Shown in pieces: positions 12,001-22,982 of a stretch of 60,000 nt of DNA. This DNA comes from Nematostella vectensis (Eukaryota > Cnidaria > Anthozoa > Actiniaria > Edwardsiidae), in NCBI RefSeq assembly GCF_932526225.1, contig NC_064041.1, positions 10,710,813 through 10,770,812 on the forward strand, written 5' to 3'. Below the pieces are notes generated by a model. That model was given only the letters and a program-made list of their open reading frames with translations, made no database searches and was not told the DNA's origin. The position numbers were made by a program, and so were the translations under genes. Each line of letters opens with the position of its first letter. Position 1 is the first letter of the stretch.

Positions 12001-15000
12001 TGGGACCAAGGGTGTAGGGAGGGGTGGGACCAAGGGTGTAGAGAGGGGAGGGTCCAAGGGTGTAAAGAGGGGAGGGTCCAAGGGTGTAGAGAGGGGTGGG
12101 GTCAAGGGTGTAGGTAGGGTTGGGACTAAGGGTGTAGAGAGGGTTGGGACCAAGGGTGTAGAGAGGGTTGGGACCAAGGGTGTAGGGAGGGGTGAGACCA
12201 AGGGTGTAGAGAGGGATGGGACCAAGGGTGTAGGGAGGGGTGAAACCAAGGGTGTAAAGAGGGTTGGGACCAAGGGTGTAGGGAGGGGTGGGTCCAAGGG
12301 TGTAGAGAGGGGAGGGTCCAAGGGTGTAGAGAGGGGAGGGTCCAAGGGTGTAGAGAGGGTTGGGACCAAGGGTGTAGAGAGGGTTGGGACCAAGGGTGTA
12401 GGGAGGGGTGAGACCAAGGGTGTAGAGAGGGATGGGACCAAGGGTGTAGGGAGGGGTGAAACCAAGGGTGTAAAGAGGGTTGGGACCAAGGGTGTAGGGA
12501 GGGTTGGGACCAAGGGTGTAGAGAGGGGAGGGTCCAAGGGTGTAAAGAGGGGAGGGTCCAAGGGTGTAGAGAGGGGTGGGGTCAAGGGTGTAGGTAGGGT
12601 TGGGACTAAGGGTGTAGAGAGGGTTGGGACCAAGGGTGTAGAGAGGGTTGGGACCAAGGGTGTAGGGAGGGGTGAGACCAAGGGTGTAGAGAGGGATGGG
12701 ACCAAGGGTGTAGGGAGGGGTGAAACCAAGGGTGTAAAGAGGGTTGGGACCAAGGGTGTAGGGAGGGGTGGGTCCAAGGGTGTAGAGAGGGGAGGGTCCA
12801 AGGGTGTAGAGAGGGGAGGGTCCAAGGGTGTAGAGAGGGTTGGGACCAAGGGTGTAGAGAGGGTTGGGACCAAGGGTGTAGGGAGGGGTGAGACCAAGGG
12901 TGTAGAGAGGGATGGGACCAAGGGTGTAGGGAGGGGTGAAACCAAGGGTGTAAAGAGGGTTGGGACCAAGGGTGAAGGGAGGGGTGGGACCAAGGGTGTA
13001 GAGAGGGGAGGGTCCAAGGGTGTAGAGAGGGGAGGGTCCAAGGGTGTAGAGAGGGGTGGGGTCAAGGGTGTAGAGAGGGATGGGACCAAGGATGTAGGGA
13101 GGGGTCGGACCAAGGGTGAAGAGAGGGGTGGAACCAAGGGTGTAGGGAGGGGTGGGACTAAGGGTGTAGAGAGGTGGGGTCAAGGGTGTAGAGAGGTGGG
13201 TACAAGAGTGTAGGTAGAGAGGGGTCGGACCAAGGATATGGAGAGGTGGGACCAAAGGTGTAGAGAGGGGTCGGACCAAGGACGTGGAGAGGTGGGACCA
13301 AGGGTGTAGAGATGCTCCCCTGCATCTTACTTACCACTCTGGGATGTAGTTTGTGTAGAAGCAGTCTGCACGTTCCTCTATGTTCCCAAAATACACATCC
13401 TCAAAGTTGATCACTTGCTTTGGTTCAGTTTTCTAAAAAAAATGACAATATAAAAAATACATATAACATTCATCTGAACACCAAATATGCAGAAATTTTG
13501 CAGAAAATATATTATATGGAAACCTTTGTAAAAATAAACTGTGCACTGAACATAATTTTAAAAAACATTGATAAAGAAAGATAACAAAATAAAGTAAACT
13601 TTGTCTGCAATAGATACTCAACAGAACCAAATAACATCAAGTCTCATACTGGTTTTAAAAAGGTCTACAGTAGCTCTTCAGTTGCCGTTTGGTTGGTGTA
13701 AAAACTAAAATGACTTAAATACAAATAAAATTTAGTGCCAATGTGAGGTATACAGGTTAAAGTATTCCCACGACATCAAAACACCTGGCAAAGAGCATGT
13801 GACACTTACAGTTGCATTATGAACGACCACAAACTTGGGGAAGTCAGAATCCTCGACTCCGGTGTAGACTACAGCAAACACTGGAGCACTGATCCAACAA
13901 ACACTTGTAACTGAAAAAGGAATTGTTTTAGCATTTAAGCTTTTGAGCTGGCAACTACCACCAAAATATAAAAAGTTTCACATTGTGTGTTTATTCCTTT
14001 TCTACCTATGCTGTTTCATTCTCAGATTAATTTCCTGCCAGATCTATTCGCATCAAACTTATAAACTTATAAGTGGTAGGTTTTTTCTTTTCCCCATTTT
14101 TTTTATTTCTATGCATTTTTGTTATTTAGTCTCCCTTTTATTGCTATCATATTTCTCTTTATATTTAAAATTGCATTCCTTTTTGTTACACCTAACGTAT
14201 AATATGTGATGTAGTATGTGATCTCTATTTAACAATACCTTGGTGAGGCTCACTCCCAAATATGTCAGGGCAGTCTGTCTCCTTTTTGGGCTGCAAACCC
14301 TAATATAAAATAAACAAAATAAATATTTAAAGGTTTCCTTTAAATATTTTGTTCTTGGTTATGAATTTTGGGTTTCCCCTAATTTCATAGGCGCAAATAA
14401 GGCTTTGTTAACTACAAAAAGTTATTGGACATCATGTCTTCCCAGGACTTTTGGAGTACACTTTGGGCTTTCCTTCTAGGAGATAATATTTTGAGCTAAA
14501 CTTACAGGTGTGAGCTGGGTCAGTTTGCCGTTCTTGTGACCAACAACTAGCTGTTTCCCTTTAGGACTCCAACAGACTGCAAAAGGCAAATAGAAGACCA
14601 TATCATCTGTAGTTACATCAGCTAACATATCAGAGTCTGTTAGGGCATCAGGAAGAAGCAGCTAAAATTATGCATTACAGTATACCAGGGAGTGTAGAAC
14701 AAGCTATATTTAGCCAACTTAGGGACGATTCTATTGTTTTATCATCAAAATATAACTTAACAAACTCTTTTCTTTCTGCACTTGCAAGTGTTATACGTAC
14801 TTGCAGTGGCTCTAGTAGTTGGTCCTAGGGCTGCTAACTGCTTGATGTCTGAACTTGTGACCTCCCACACAGAAACAGACCCATCAGACAGACATATCGC
14901 AAACATGTTAGAGATGCCCGGATTCCACTGGAGCGCAACTACATCTAGTCCTGAAAGACCAACATAAACATGTACGAGATGGTGGGATTACATTAAAAGC

Positions 15001-18000
15001 ACTACCCTTCTAGCCCTGAGAAAGCACAGGCTTCAAAATAACCCTAACCCATGACAAAATGTTGCATTTCTTGTTTTTATTCAAATTTCAACCATTTTCA
15101 CCCACATCTTGTTAAAAAAATAATTGTAAAAAATACAATGGAATAATATTTCATTAAATAATATCATTTTAAGAAGTAGCTTCAATTTATACACATATAT
15201 TTTTTTGTTTTGGTGATGCTGTCTGGGCCCTTTTTGCTCGACATGGTCTATATCTATTTAGATAACTTTGATACAGTATAGCCTGGAAAAAAACTTATTT
15301 TGTGTGCAAATTCTGCACGACTTTTGTGCATTTTGTGCATGTAATTAGATTCATATACTCAAACAATATGCACCTTGAGTGGACTAAACACACCAAACTA
15401 CACCATACTTGTTTGCCTCAATAACCTCTATGAAATCCCATGAGAGTACAAGCCATGCATTTGTATGCGAAAAGAAAACTTTGGCTTTTGATAGGCATTT
15501 TGCGTTCGATGTGATAGAATTCCAATATTCAAAAGCCTAATACAACTTAAGCCTTACTTTAATATTAACAAGATCAAGTCTTTCATCTAAATAATTCCTC
15601 CTCATATCTTTTAATAATTCCAAATTGAATATAACCTCTTTGTAAAGAAGTTTTTGAAAAAGCCCCAAAAGCAATAATAACAAACCTGTAGCAAGAATAG
15701 TTTCCCCAAGAACTTGACTACCACCCTAGAAACAACAAGTATTGAGTGGATATAATACATGAGGTGGAAAAAATTCAACATCCTTTTAAACATGCCTTAT
15801 AATAATATCAGTATTATGAAGATTTAATTCCCAATGTAACAATGAATTCACATGACTTTTGATTATTTTCAAGCTATTAAAGAATGTCAATCAAACACTC
15901 ATTTGTTTTTGTTTGTAATTTAAAGTACAACATTTTTTCACACGCAAACTTCAAAATAACAATCAATGAATGAAGCCTGATAAGTTATTGATAATATTTC
16001 ATTGAAAACATCTTGGTTACTTGCTTGAATTAACCGATGGAAATGGATGCTTTGCGTGACTCAGCATTGAGCAGGAAAAGTAAAAATGGCGGTGTGATAT
16101 TAGCCTACTTCAAGAACAAAACCAACATCACTCTCCAACAATGCAAGTGCTCTATAACAATTATCTTAGATGAACCATTCCAAGCTACCTGTCGACAAAG
16201 TGTGGGCACATCATATAGTCGCATAACAATTGCAGCAGCAGCATTCTCGTAGCAGACAGATAGGGTGAGGTCATCACTTGATAGCCCGACATGCCTCACA
16301 GCGTGATTGACAGGTACAAGCACTGATGGGAACTCCGTAACTGGAATCAAAACAGTTACAATAAGATATCTAAAAATACATGTTTTAAAATGTCATTGAC
16401 AGGAACATCCAGAAAATGAACTCGGAAACAGAATTGGAACTGTCACAATAAGATATAAAAGAAAGTTATAATGTTGATGGCAATCTTTGATAAAACGCTA
16501 AGCTTTTCTGTCTTATGCCGATGATTCTGGGTCATGCCATCAGTAAAATAAAGTCATATATAATATACAAGAGTAAAAAATATATGATAACTGTATTTTA
16601 TCTACATACCTAACTAAAATAATTAAAGTTTCATCAGAATTAGACAAATACAGCAACTTGTTATAGGTAGCAGCATCAAAGCGTTAGGCTTGAAATTTTC
16701 CTGGTACAAGATGTTTGGTGGTAATGAAGAGAAATTGCTCAGTTTTATTTCAGAATCCTTTATCTATCAGCTAGACTCACCAATAAAGTTTGGACTCTTT
16801 GTCACATGTTCTTGGTCTACATCACTGAGGACTGATGTTTTGATAATTCGAAATCCTGAGAAAATACGAACATCAATAATTATTGCAAGAAGAATCGATA
16901 AGCTTATGAATGAAAGAGTAGCAAACAGCCAAACAATGAATAATATATGACGGTTCATGAGAAAACCAAACATGGCTTCATTAATCATTAAATATCCCTT
17001 TGAATATGAGTATGAGTAAAGGTGTTTGAATTTACACAGAGCTCTGTCATACCAAACCTAATTGTCTATTTGTGTCAAACCCAACTACATTCAGGCCCGT
17101 ACCCAGGATTTTTCTTGGGGGGGGGGGGGGGGGGGGTGAGAAACCAAAAAAGAAATGGAGCTAATTTTTCCCGGGGAGGGGGGGGGGGAGGGGGGAGGGA
17201 GTTCTCTGATAATAATCTGACCACCCCTGAAAGAACAAAAAGGGACTTTTTTATGCCTTTGCAGTATCTTGTTTATTGCCGGATTTGGCTGAATTATGGA
17301 TTGATGACATAGCTTATGCTTTATACAAACAGCACATCTATTGAGAAACAAAAGTGGACTTTCCATCGTTGTGGGGGGGGGGGGTGTGTGCGTACGCACC
17401 CCCTGCACCCCCCTGGGTACGGGTCTGACATTGCAGCTAAATTGATTGTTGCGCGACCTTGGCAGATACAAGATCCTTGTCTTGTTTAGGAATAGCACAG
17501 GATCGAATAAAAATTTGGGGCAGGCCCATACAAATTCATATGCAGTTTGAGTTGTGCTGGCCATTGCATCAATAAATGGATAATTAAAGGAAATAGTTTC
17601 CAAGGAAAATCAACCGGAGTTTAGTGGGCTCTGAGGATAACATATCCCCAGGCCCAGTTTATTAGCTAGGTTAGTTTCGGAATAAACAGAAAAAACGCTG
17701 CTCACAAACCCCACAAGAAAGCTTCACCGCCCCTTTGTTTGCTAGGATACAAAAAGAGCAGTTTACAGAATATTGCTTCCTATCTCAACTCCCAAGCATC
17801 CTAGAATTTGACATACCAGTTGGACAGCCAATGAATGAGTAGCCAAACTTGTTTGACACAGCAATAAGACTAACACGTTCTGTTGGGAGATTCCCGGGTG
17901 AATCAAACACTCTAATCTTTTTCAGTTGCTTGAAGAAAAAGTCCTGAAATAGATCCAAGGGGAAGACAGAATTGGTGAAATGCGTAATGGAGGCGCATTT

Positions 18001-18237
18001 CTAGATAAGATAATTATCCAACGGCATTTGATGCCAACGTAAATGAATGAAAATTTAGAGAACAAAATAAGATTAAGTAGTCTGGGCCAGTATGTAGAAT
18101 TCTCATGATCTACTAAACATTGCATTGCAGGGGCTGGCAGTTTGGGGACCAAAATTTGTAGAGAAAAAAAAAGTTCCGTAGGACATTTTTATAATTCATA
18201 CCTCGACTTTTTGTTCTGGAGGCTCCGAATCACACAT
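1..18237 (-). CDS. NUP214: NUP214-type nucleoporin, 27 exons visible, 3' end off the left edge
   Basis: This is a nuclear pore complex protein of the cytoplasmic face. In known homologues the N-terminal beta-propeller binds the mRNA-export helicase DDX19/Dbp5, the coiled coil binds NUP88, and the FG repeats bind exportin. I assembled the exons from splice sites and reading phase (5' to 3'): 18237-18202, 17943-17817, 16855-16781, 16340-16189, 15725-15686, 14950-14801, 14576-14506, 14299-14239, 13910-13810, 13432-13335, 9639-9582, 9196-9073, 8566-8327, 7479-6823, 6483-6164, 6044-6002, 5425-5298, 5184-5026, 4529-4459, 4156-4108, 3506-3427, 3356-3303, 2616-2455, 1816-1746, 1330-1244, 806-337, 130-1. 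Phases agree at every junction and give about 1271 codons; human NUP214 is about 2090 aa, so the C-terminal FG region is missing here. The start is the first ATG after the shared promoter and reads MCDSEPPEQKVE. Recognition rests on VFDSP, CWSPKGKQ and LLSTDGILCPFY. The small exons near 6044, 4156 and 1330 are the least certain. Confidence 0.93.
822..1082. mobile_element. MITE-like element, degraded copy (family A)
   Basis: The right end (ccggaagtaaactggtgaca then atgcggcttta, 1050-1081) and interior match the elements at 5452-5707 and 34424-34653. The left terminal repeat is eroded here. It lies in a NUP214 intron. Confidence 0.7.
1618..1701. repeat. 41-nt tandem duplication
   Basis: aatctaccgcgagaattttt and the following 21 nt occur twice in direct tandem with one or two differences. 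It lies in a NUP214 intron. Confidence 0.85.
2237..2352. repeat. 19-nt tandem repeat, six copies
   Basis: aacttcattatagagacat is repeated about six times with almost no change, inside the NUP214 intron between exons 2616-2455 and 1816-1746. Confidence 0.95.
2770..3275. mobile_element. Inverted-repeat element with an internal tandem duplication (family B)
   Basis: Ends ttgatcaatcactac and ggagtggttgatcgac are inverted, and ccatccatgattaaagttcg is answered by aactttaatcgtggatgg. Inside, a unit of about 85 nt with cacgccgccattttacgctc occurs twice. Related fragments are at about 16030-16100 and 41285-41360. Confidence 0.7.
3778..3976. mobile_element. Inverted-repeat MITE
   Basis: About 55 nt at the left (ggattgggccgatttgataa onward through ggcgacacaattcc) are imperfectly complementary to the right arm, which ends in cttatcaactagatccaatc. 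It lies in a NUP214 intron. Confidence 0.65.
5452..5707. mobile_element. MITE-like element (family A), near complete
   Basis: Terminal inverted repeats taaagccgcattgtcatcag and, on the right, tgacaatgcggcttta are about 30 bp each. It is the same family as 34424-34653. It lies in a NUP214 intron. Confidence 0.85.
6164..7479 (-). other. NUP214 FSFG-rich linker exons with an in-frame 81-bp tandem duplication
   Basis: Exons 7479-6823 and 6483-6164 encode Ser/Thr/Pro/Ala-rich sequence with several FSFG or FSF motifs, typical of the disordered transport-receptor-binding part of NUP214. A unit of 81 bp (27 codons, starting FSFGAGTSDIVSAPP) is present twice with no difference I could see between about 6958 and 7120, followed by a shorter third FSFGAGTS copy. 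The duplication is in frame and adds FG motifs without breaking the exon. Confidence 0.88.
8866..9056 (-). pseudogene. Two degenerate tandem copies of the 3' end of NUP214 exon 12
   Basis: Downstream of exon 12 on the minus strand, its last roughly 75 nt recur twice. Copy B (about 9053-8975) still reads open (FPMVMAMKYTLTTSVPE versus YPMGMAIDFTSTTPIPE in the exon), but its splice donor has changed from GTAAGC to ATATGC. Copy C (about 8960-8866) has an in-frame TGA and no donor. They look like relics of exon-end duplication rather than usable exons. Confidence 0.75.
9670..13310. repeat. G-rich 24-nt minisatellite, about 150 units, in a NUP214 intron
   Basis: The plus-strand unit is close to accaagggtgtagrgagggg with variants, 24 nt long. 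From about 12001 to 12960 a higher-order period of 480 nt (20 units) is plain, since the blocks starting at 12001 and 12481 are almost the same. The plus strand is rich in GGG and GGGG runs, so G-quadruplexes are plausible on the template strand of NUP214 transcription. Because 24 is divisible by three, long open frames run through it in several frames (up to 662 codons of PLVPPLPT-like repeats); these are artefacts. Confidence 0.97.
17092..17431. mobile_element. hAT-like MITE with G-rich arms
   Basis: It begins caggcccgtacccaggattt and ends cctgggtacgggtctg, giving a terminal inverted repeat of about 16 bp, with long G runs at 17119-17136 and 17369-17382. The superfamily is a guess from the CAGG...CCTG-type ends. 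It lies in the NUP214 intron between exons 2 and 3. Confidence 0.7.
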
Positions 18238-18556
18238 TGTAGTTTCACTTCCTCTGTGATCAGAAACTTGACGAGAACAACGCTAGAAATCTAACGCCAT
18301 TTTGTTTCCCGCTCAATGAATTTCCCACCACGCCACCACAGGATACCCAAACTATGAATCGAATTTCGTGAATTTAAAAATGAGTATAAAAAGGGATAAT
18401 GTGTGTTTACGTATGCATTCTGTTTTTAACCAACAGAGACTTTTTGTTCCACTAAAAACTAACTAACTGATATTTTACAATTTTAATTCAAATGTATGTA
18501 CTTACTGGGTACCCTGTGTTCTAGTTGAGCCCGCAATCCAGGATTCCAAATCCAAT
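18238..18556. promoter_or_regulatory. Bidirectional promoter between NUP214 and QTRT1
   Basis: Only 319 bp separate the NUP214 ATG (minus strand) from the QTRT1 ATG (plus strand), so both 5' UTRs and core promoters must lie here. No TATA box is obvious. CGCCATTTTG near 18295 and AATATGGCGG at the QTRT1 start both contain the ATGGC core of YY1-type sites, a factor class often found at the starts of animal housekeeping genes (inference). The whole segment is duplicated at 22989-23307. Confidence 0.7.
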
Positions 18557-18790
18557 ATGGCGGACAAACAGAAAACACGCGAAAGCGCTCTTACCTTCAA
18601 AATTCTTGCAGAATGTTCAACGACAAAAGCCCGTACGGGGATTTTAACCTTGCCGCATCACCGGGTAGAGACGCCTGTGTTTATGCCGGTGGGGACACAA
18701 GGCACAATGAAAGGATTGACATGTTCACAGCTCGAAGACTTGGATTGTCAAATCATCCTGGGAAATACGTATCATCTGGGGATGAGACCG
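18557..18790 (+). CDS. QTRT1: Duplicate QTRT1 first exon (alternative promoter or extra copy)
   Basis: This encodes the same 78 residues as 23308-23541 ([15 protein letters not shown] to [10 protein letters not shown]) and ends in the same GTATGC splice donor. It has its own copy of the upstream promoter and is the copy that directly abuts NUP214. Transcripts from here could splice to exon 2 at 25191, skipping the second copy, which has no splice acceptor of its own. Reading past the donor adds only nine residues before a stop, so the longer open frame is an artefact. It is either a functional alternative first exon or a recent duplicate. Confidence 0.85.
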
Positions 18791-19964
18791 GTATGCATGA
18801 GGAAGGAACAGGAAGCATGATATATCATGTAAAGAAAATCAACGGGGGGTCCAGTCCCCCTTTCCCCGATTTTTTGGTGTATAAGGAAATGCTAAAATCA
18901 TCCTTGGGAACCCAGGTGTACTTAAGTAAGTAATGCCATGATCACCTCGGATTCTTTTTTGTTTTCTCAGGGACGATTACTAGCGAAATTTCCTTGGAAA
19001 CAATAGATGGTTCTAAATTTCCCTCATGCATTAATGATGAGGGGGATTTAGTTTCTAAATTTCCCCCATGAATTAATTATGAGGGAAATTTAGTTTCTAA
19101 ATTTTCCTCATGCATTAAAAATGAGGGAAAATTAGAAAAAGACAAAATAATCTTTCACTGTGTGTACTTGCACCGCGGGGATTAGGATACTTTGTCAGCG
19201 ATTTCTTGATAAAATAAACAAAAATGCATTCCCAATTTGTGTTGAATATTGTATTCAGCAAATAAAATATCTCTAACCTCTGTGCAAAATGTCTCCTGCC
19301 TCCCGATTCAGCGAAATCCTTTCTCGTTATATTTCTATTTCTCTTGTCTAAAAACCCACGCGATTGTTGTTTTCAACTCTCGAAAAATTTGAACGGTACT
19401 GAGTAACCATAGCTTCTTGAGTGTTCGTGACTAGCCCGAATGCTCTCCAAACCTAACTTCGTATATAGGTTCTATATAAAATAGGAAGGGAGTGAAACAA
19501 CGCTCGATTCAAAGAACTAAACTGTAGATATGTAGCGCAGCTATGTAAATCAACTATGTTTGATTTGAGAACTGTTCATGAAAATGTGGTCGTCTCTAGA
19601 GGGATAAAGAGAACAATGCGTATGCAATGCCCTGATCCATTGAACCGTGTTTGCTCATCCAACCTAATATTACTGGTAGCTGCATGTTTATTTCCCTGGT
19701 GATCATCGTGTTACAAAGTTATAGCACGGCATCCGGGGAATTTAGTGATTAAATGCACGGCATTTCGGAAGGAAGGACTTTAACTAGTCATCCCGAGGGA
19801 CATTTAATCACTAAATTTCCCTCCTCCATGCTATACATTATAATTATTGACTTACCTCTAGCTCGCTTAAAACTTGGTAAAAAAAACCTGGGGTCTCTAG
19901 GGGATTGAGCAAGCTGTCATCAAATCATTATGGGAAATCTTTGTTGTGTAGATCTGAATGTTAG

Positions 19965-20720
19965 TTTTGGTTTTAATCTGGTATTCGTACCGAGGCGTGG
20001 GGGCTTAACTGTGGCTGTGTGGGGTGATAAAATGTGTGGTAATGGACGTTGGTGTGTGGGTTAAAGTGTGTACGTGTGGCTATTTTATATGGTGTATTGC
20101 ATTGAGGGCTGTAAGGGTCGGAGTAGTGGCTATGTATGAGAGGTGGAAATAGGCTAGCAGTGAGATGTTAGGGGAGAACTGTGTGTTTGACTTCTTGTGA
20201 TAACATATTGTTCAATCTTGTGGAGTGTAATTTGAGCTTGTAGACAATTAAATGGAATTACAAGGCTGGTGATAGGAATAAAACATGAAGGCGTGCAGAT
20301 ACGGTATAAAAGAAAGAAATGGATGGCTTTGGATTTAATTTGGTATTCGTACCGAGGCGTCGGGGCTTAACTGTGGCTGTGTGGGGTGATAAAATGTGTG
20401 GTAATGGACGTTGGTGTGTGGGTTAAAGTGTGTACGTGTGGCTATTTTATATGGTGTATTGCATTGAGGGCTGTAAGGGTCGGAGTAGTGGCTATGTATG
20501 AGAGGTGGAAATAGGCTAGCAGTGAGATGTTAGGGGAGAACTGTGTGTTTGACCTTCAGAGGAAGGTGATACTTACATGTTGATAACTTCTTGTGATAAC
20601 ATATTGTTCAATCTTGTGGAGTGTAATTTGAGCTTGTAGACAATTAAATGGAATTACAAGGCTGGTGATAGGAATAAAATATGAAGGCGTGCAGATACGG
20701 TATAAAAGAAAGAAATGGAT
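19965..20720. repeat. Two tandem copies of an unidentified repeat (period about 362 nt)
   Basis: A block starting ttttggttttaatctggt and containing tattcgtaccgaggcgt is repeated with an offset of 362 at about 20331; the second copy has an extra 37 nt near 20556. A third partial copy is at 22573-22793. No open frame or terminal inverted repeat is evident, so the class is unknown. It begins exactly where duplication copy 1 ends. Confidence 0.8.
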
Positions 20721-21424
20721 GGCAAATAGGAGATAGATATGGGTTATATAAGTATAGGACAGTTGGCTCCTCGAGTATGGGGTGTTATATTGTGTCGTGT
20801 AAAGAGAGGCTGTGTAACGATACGTGCTCTAAGATAGTGGCTGATAAGCGATGAGTTTATGCGATGGCCTATATTGAGCGAAAATAATACGCGGAGGCAC
20901 AGGCAGCAGAAACAGCAGGAATACGAAGAATCGAGAGAAGTGAATGGCGTATACCTGGGGGGCTGATAAAAGGAGATACACAAACACACAGAAATAAAAC
21001 AATAATGTGAGAAATTTCATAAGAGCTCTTAGAAATGAATGTGCCACCACACTAATTCTAGCCAAGATTTATCGTCAGGGAGCAAGATCGATGGCTAGTC
21101 AGACGCGGTTAGGGAGGTAAAAACTGATGGGTGCCGAGGGTAGGAGACACGAGGACTAGGGCGGAATAGGAAAAGGCTAAAGGGGAAACAGGAGATATTA
21201 CCGCGTCTGAGGTGTATTTCTAACTGTTGGCGATCGATCTAAACAGCTTGCTCCTATACACCAACGTGTGGTTGCACATGTTATGTGTTTGTGTGTGAGG
21301 CTTACCTTACGTCGGATTTTCGCTTTACTAAGGTCCGCATTTTCATAGCTTGAGCTTGTGATAACACGGTGCGACTAAGGTAATAATGGCATGTACCGGA
21401 TGTGACCAGATTACGATGTTACAA

Positions 21425-22545
21425 GATTGTGTTATTATAAAATGTATGTGTATGGTGGGGGAGGAGGGGGTGGCGTGACGTAGTGAGAGTTGCGGCGCCT
21501 ATGAAGTAGGCGGGTTGTGTGTTTATTTGGGGGGGGGGGGGAGGGATGGTTGGTAGAGGGCTGTTATGTGTGGTGTAGGGGTATTGTTATTGTATTGTGA
21601 TTGTGTTGTGTGCAGTTTGTGGTGGTGAGGGGGGGGGGGAAGGAGGTGTGTGTGAGTGTTGTAGGGTGTGTTGGTTTGTGGGTAGGTAGGGTGGGTCATA
21701 GGGTGTGGTCGTTTGTAGTTGGGTTTTGTGCTGTGGGGTAAATGTTTGTATGGTGGGGGAGGGGGCTGTATGTAGGGGGGGGCTGGTTGTGGGGTAGTGT
21801 CTGGTGTAGGGTGTGGCTGGTTGGTGTGTTGTGGGTAGGTTGATAGAGTCGTAGGATGCTATGGTGTGTATGTAGTAGGCTATGTGTGGAGGGATAGATG
21901 TGTGTGTGGTGGGAAGGGGGGTTGGGCTGTATGTAGGGTGTGTTGTTGGGGGGAGCGCTGGTTGTAGGATTAGTGGCTGCTGTAGGGTGTGGTTGGTTTG
22001 GTGTGTTGTAGCGTGAGTCGTGTTGTGGCCGTGGGGGGGGGAAGAGGTGTGTGGTTTTTGGTGTTGGCAGGGGTATGGCTTGTGTAGGGTGTGTTAGGTA
22101 TGTGTATATTTTAGCTGAGAGTGTAGGAAAGTGTAAGGGGGGAGGTAGTGTATGTGTCGGTGTGTGGGGCTTAGGTGGGTGTTGGTGTTGTGTTGGGGCT
22201 TGGAATAATCGTGGTGGGTTGTATGATGGTGTGGTATGTTTAAAGTGGGTATGTTGCTGTTTGTGGGGTGAGGGATGGGGGGTGCTTGTTGTGAGGTAGG
22301 TGGGTGGTTGGGTGTGGGTGATGTGAGTAGGGGGGTACTTGGGTGGTTAGCTAGGTATGAGGGGGGGAGAGAAAGGGGGTTGTGACATGTATAGAGCTGG
22401 GTGGTAGTAGTGGGTAGGTATGTTGTGTGGTAAGGATAGAATAAGATTTAATTTGTGAGAGGGATGTGGGTGAGGGGGACGGGGTGGGGAAAGAAGTGGT
22501 GTGTGGGGGATTTGGGGGACGCCTCGGGATCACTTAATGTGATAC
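21425..22545. repeat. GT-rich low-complexity tract
   Basis: Over about 1.1 kb the plus strand is nearly all G and T, in irregular gtgtgtt, gtagggtgtg and ggggg words, which is an extreme strand asymmetry. About 170 nt of it (around 21927-22100) is copied at 22793-22968. Apparent open frames here are compositional artefacts. Confidence 0.85.
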
Positions 22546-22572
22546 AGCACTTTCCCAGTATGGTAATCATAG

Positions 22573-22982
22573 TTTTGGTTTTAATCTGGTATTCGTACCG
22601 AGGCGTCGGGGCTTAACTGTGGCTGTGTGGGGTGATAAAATGTGTGGTAATGGACGTTGGTGTGTTGGTTAAAGTGTGTACGTGTGGCTATTTTATATGG
22701 TGTATTGCATTGAGGGCTGTAAGGGTCGGAGTAGTGGCTATGTATGAGAGGTGGAAATAGGCTAGCAGTGAGATGTTAGGGGAGAACTGTGTGTATGTAG
22801 GGTGTGTTGTTGGAGGGAGCACTGGTTGTAGGATTAGTTGCTGCTGTAGGGTGTGGTTGGTTTGGTGTGTTGTAGCGTGAGTCGTGTTGTGGCCATGGGG
22901 GGGAGGGGTGTGTGGTTTTTGGTGTTGGCAGGGGTATGGCTTGTGTAGGGTGTGTTAGGTATGTATATACACATTGTATATA
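22573..22982. repeat. Third partial copy of the 362-nt repeat fused to a copy of the GT-rich tract
   Basis: Positions 22573-22793 repeat 19967-20187 with very few changes. Positions 22793-22968 then repeat part of the GT-rich tract (about 21927-22100). The junction falls immediately before duplication copy 2, so the spacer between the two promoter copies is itself internally rearranged. Confidence 0.8.

Larger units (their letters stand above)
8327..18237 (-). other. NUP214 beta-propeller region (exons 1-13)
   Basis: The first 13 exons encode the seven-bladed propeller expected at the N terminus (about residues 1-440). Segments resembling the human protein include KKIRVFDSP in exon 2, SSDDLTLSVC in exon 4, LQWNPG and LSDGSVSVWEV in exon 6, and CWSPKGKQLVVG in exons 6-7. 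Others are VFAVVYTG in exon 9, FYTNYIPEW in exon 10, YPMGMAIDF in exon 12 and PAPILLLLSTDGILCPFY in exon 13. Exons 10 and 11 are separated by the 3.6-kb G-rich minisatellite, and the codon for W is split across that intron. Confidence 0.93.
18232..19964 (+). repeat. Segmental duplication copy 1 (promoter plus QTRT1 exon 1)
   Basis: This 1733-bp block recurs at 22983-24715 with a constant offset of 4751, so no insertions or deletions separate the copies. By eye I find about eight substitutions (roughly 0.5%), one of them a silent C/T change in QTRT1 exon 1. The block begins within the first codons of NUP214 and ends inside QTRT1 intron 1. Confidence 0.95.

Noticed and set aside
9661-13279. Very long open frames (up to 662 codons) of proline-rich repeats
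   Set aside because: They are translations of the 24-nt minisatellite; a unit divisible by three with few stop-generating words stays open in several frames. They lie within a NUP214 intron and have no conserved flanks.
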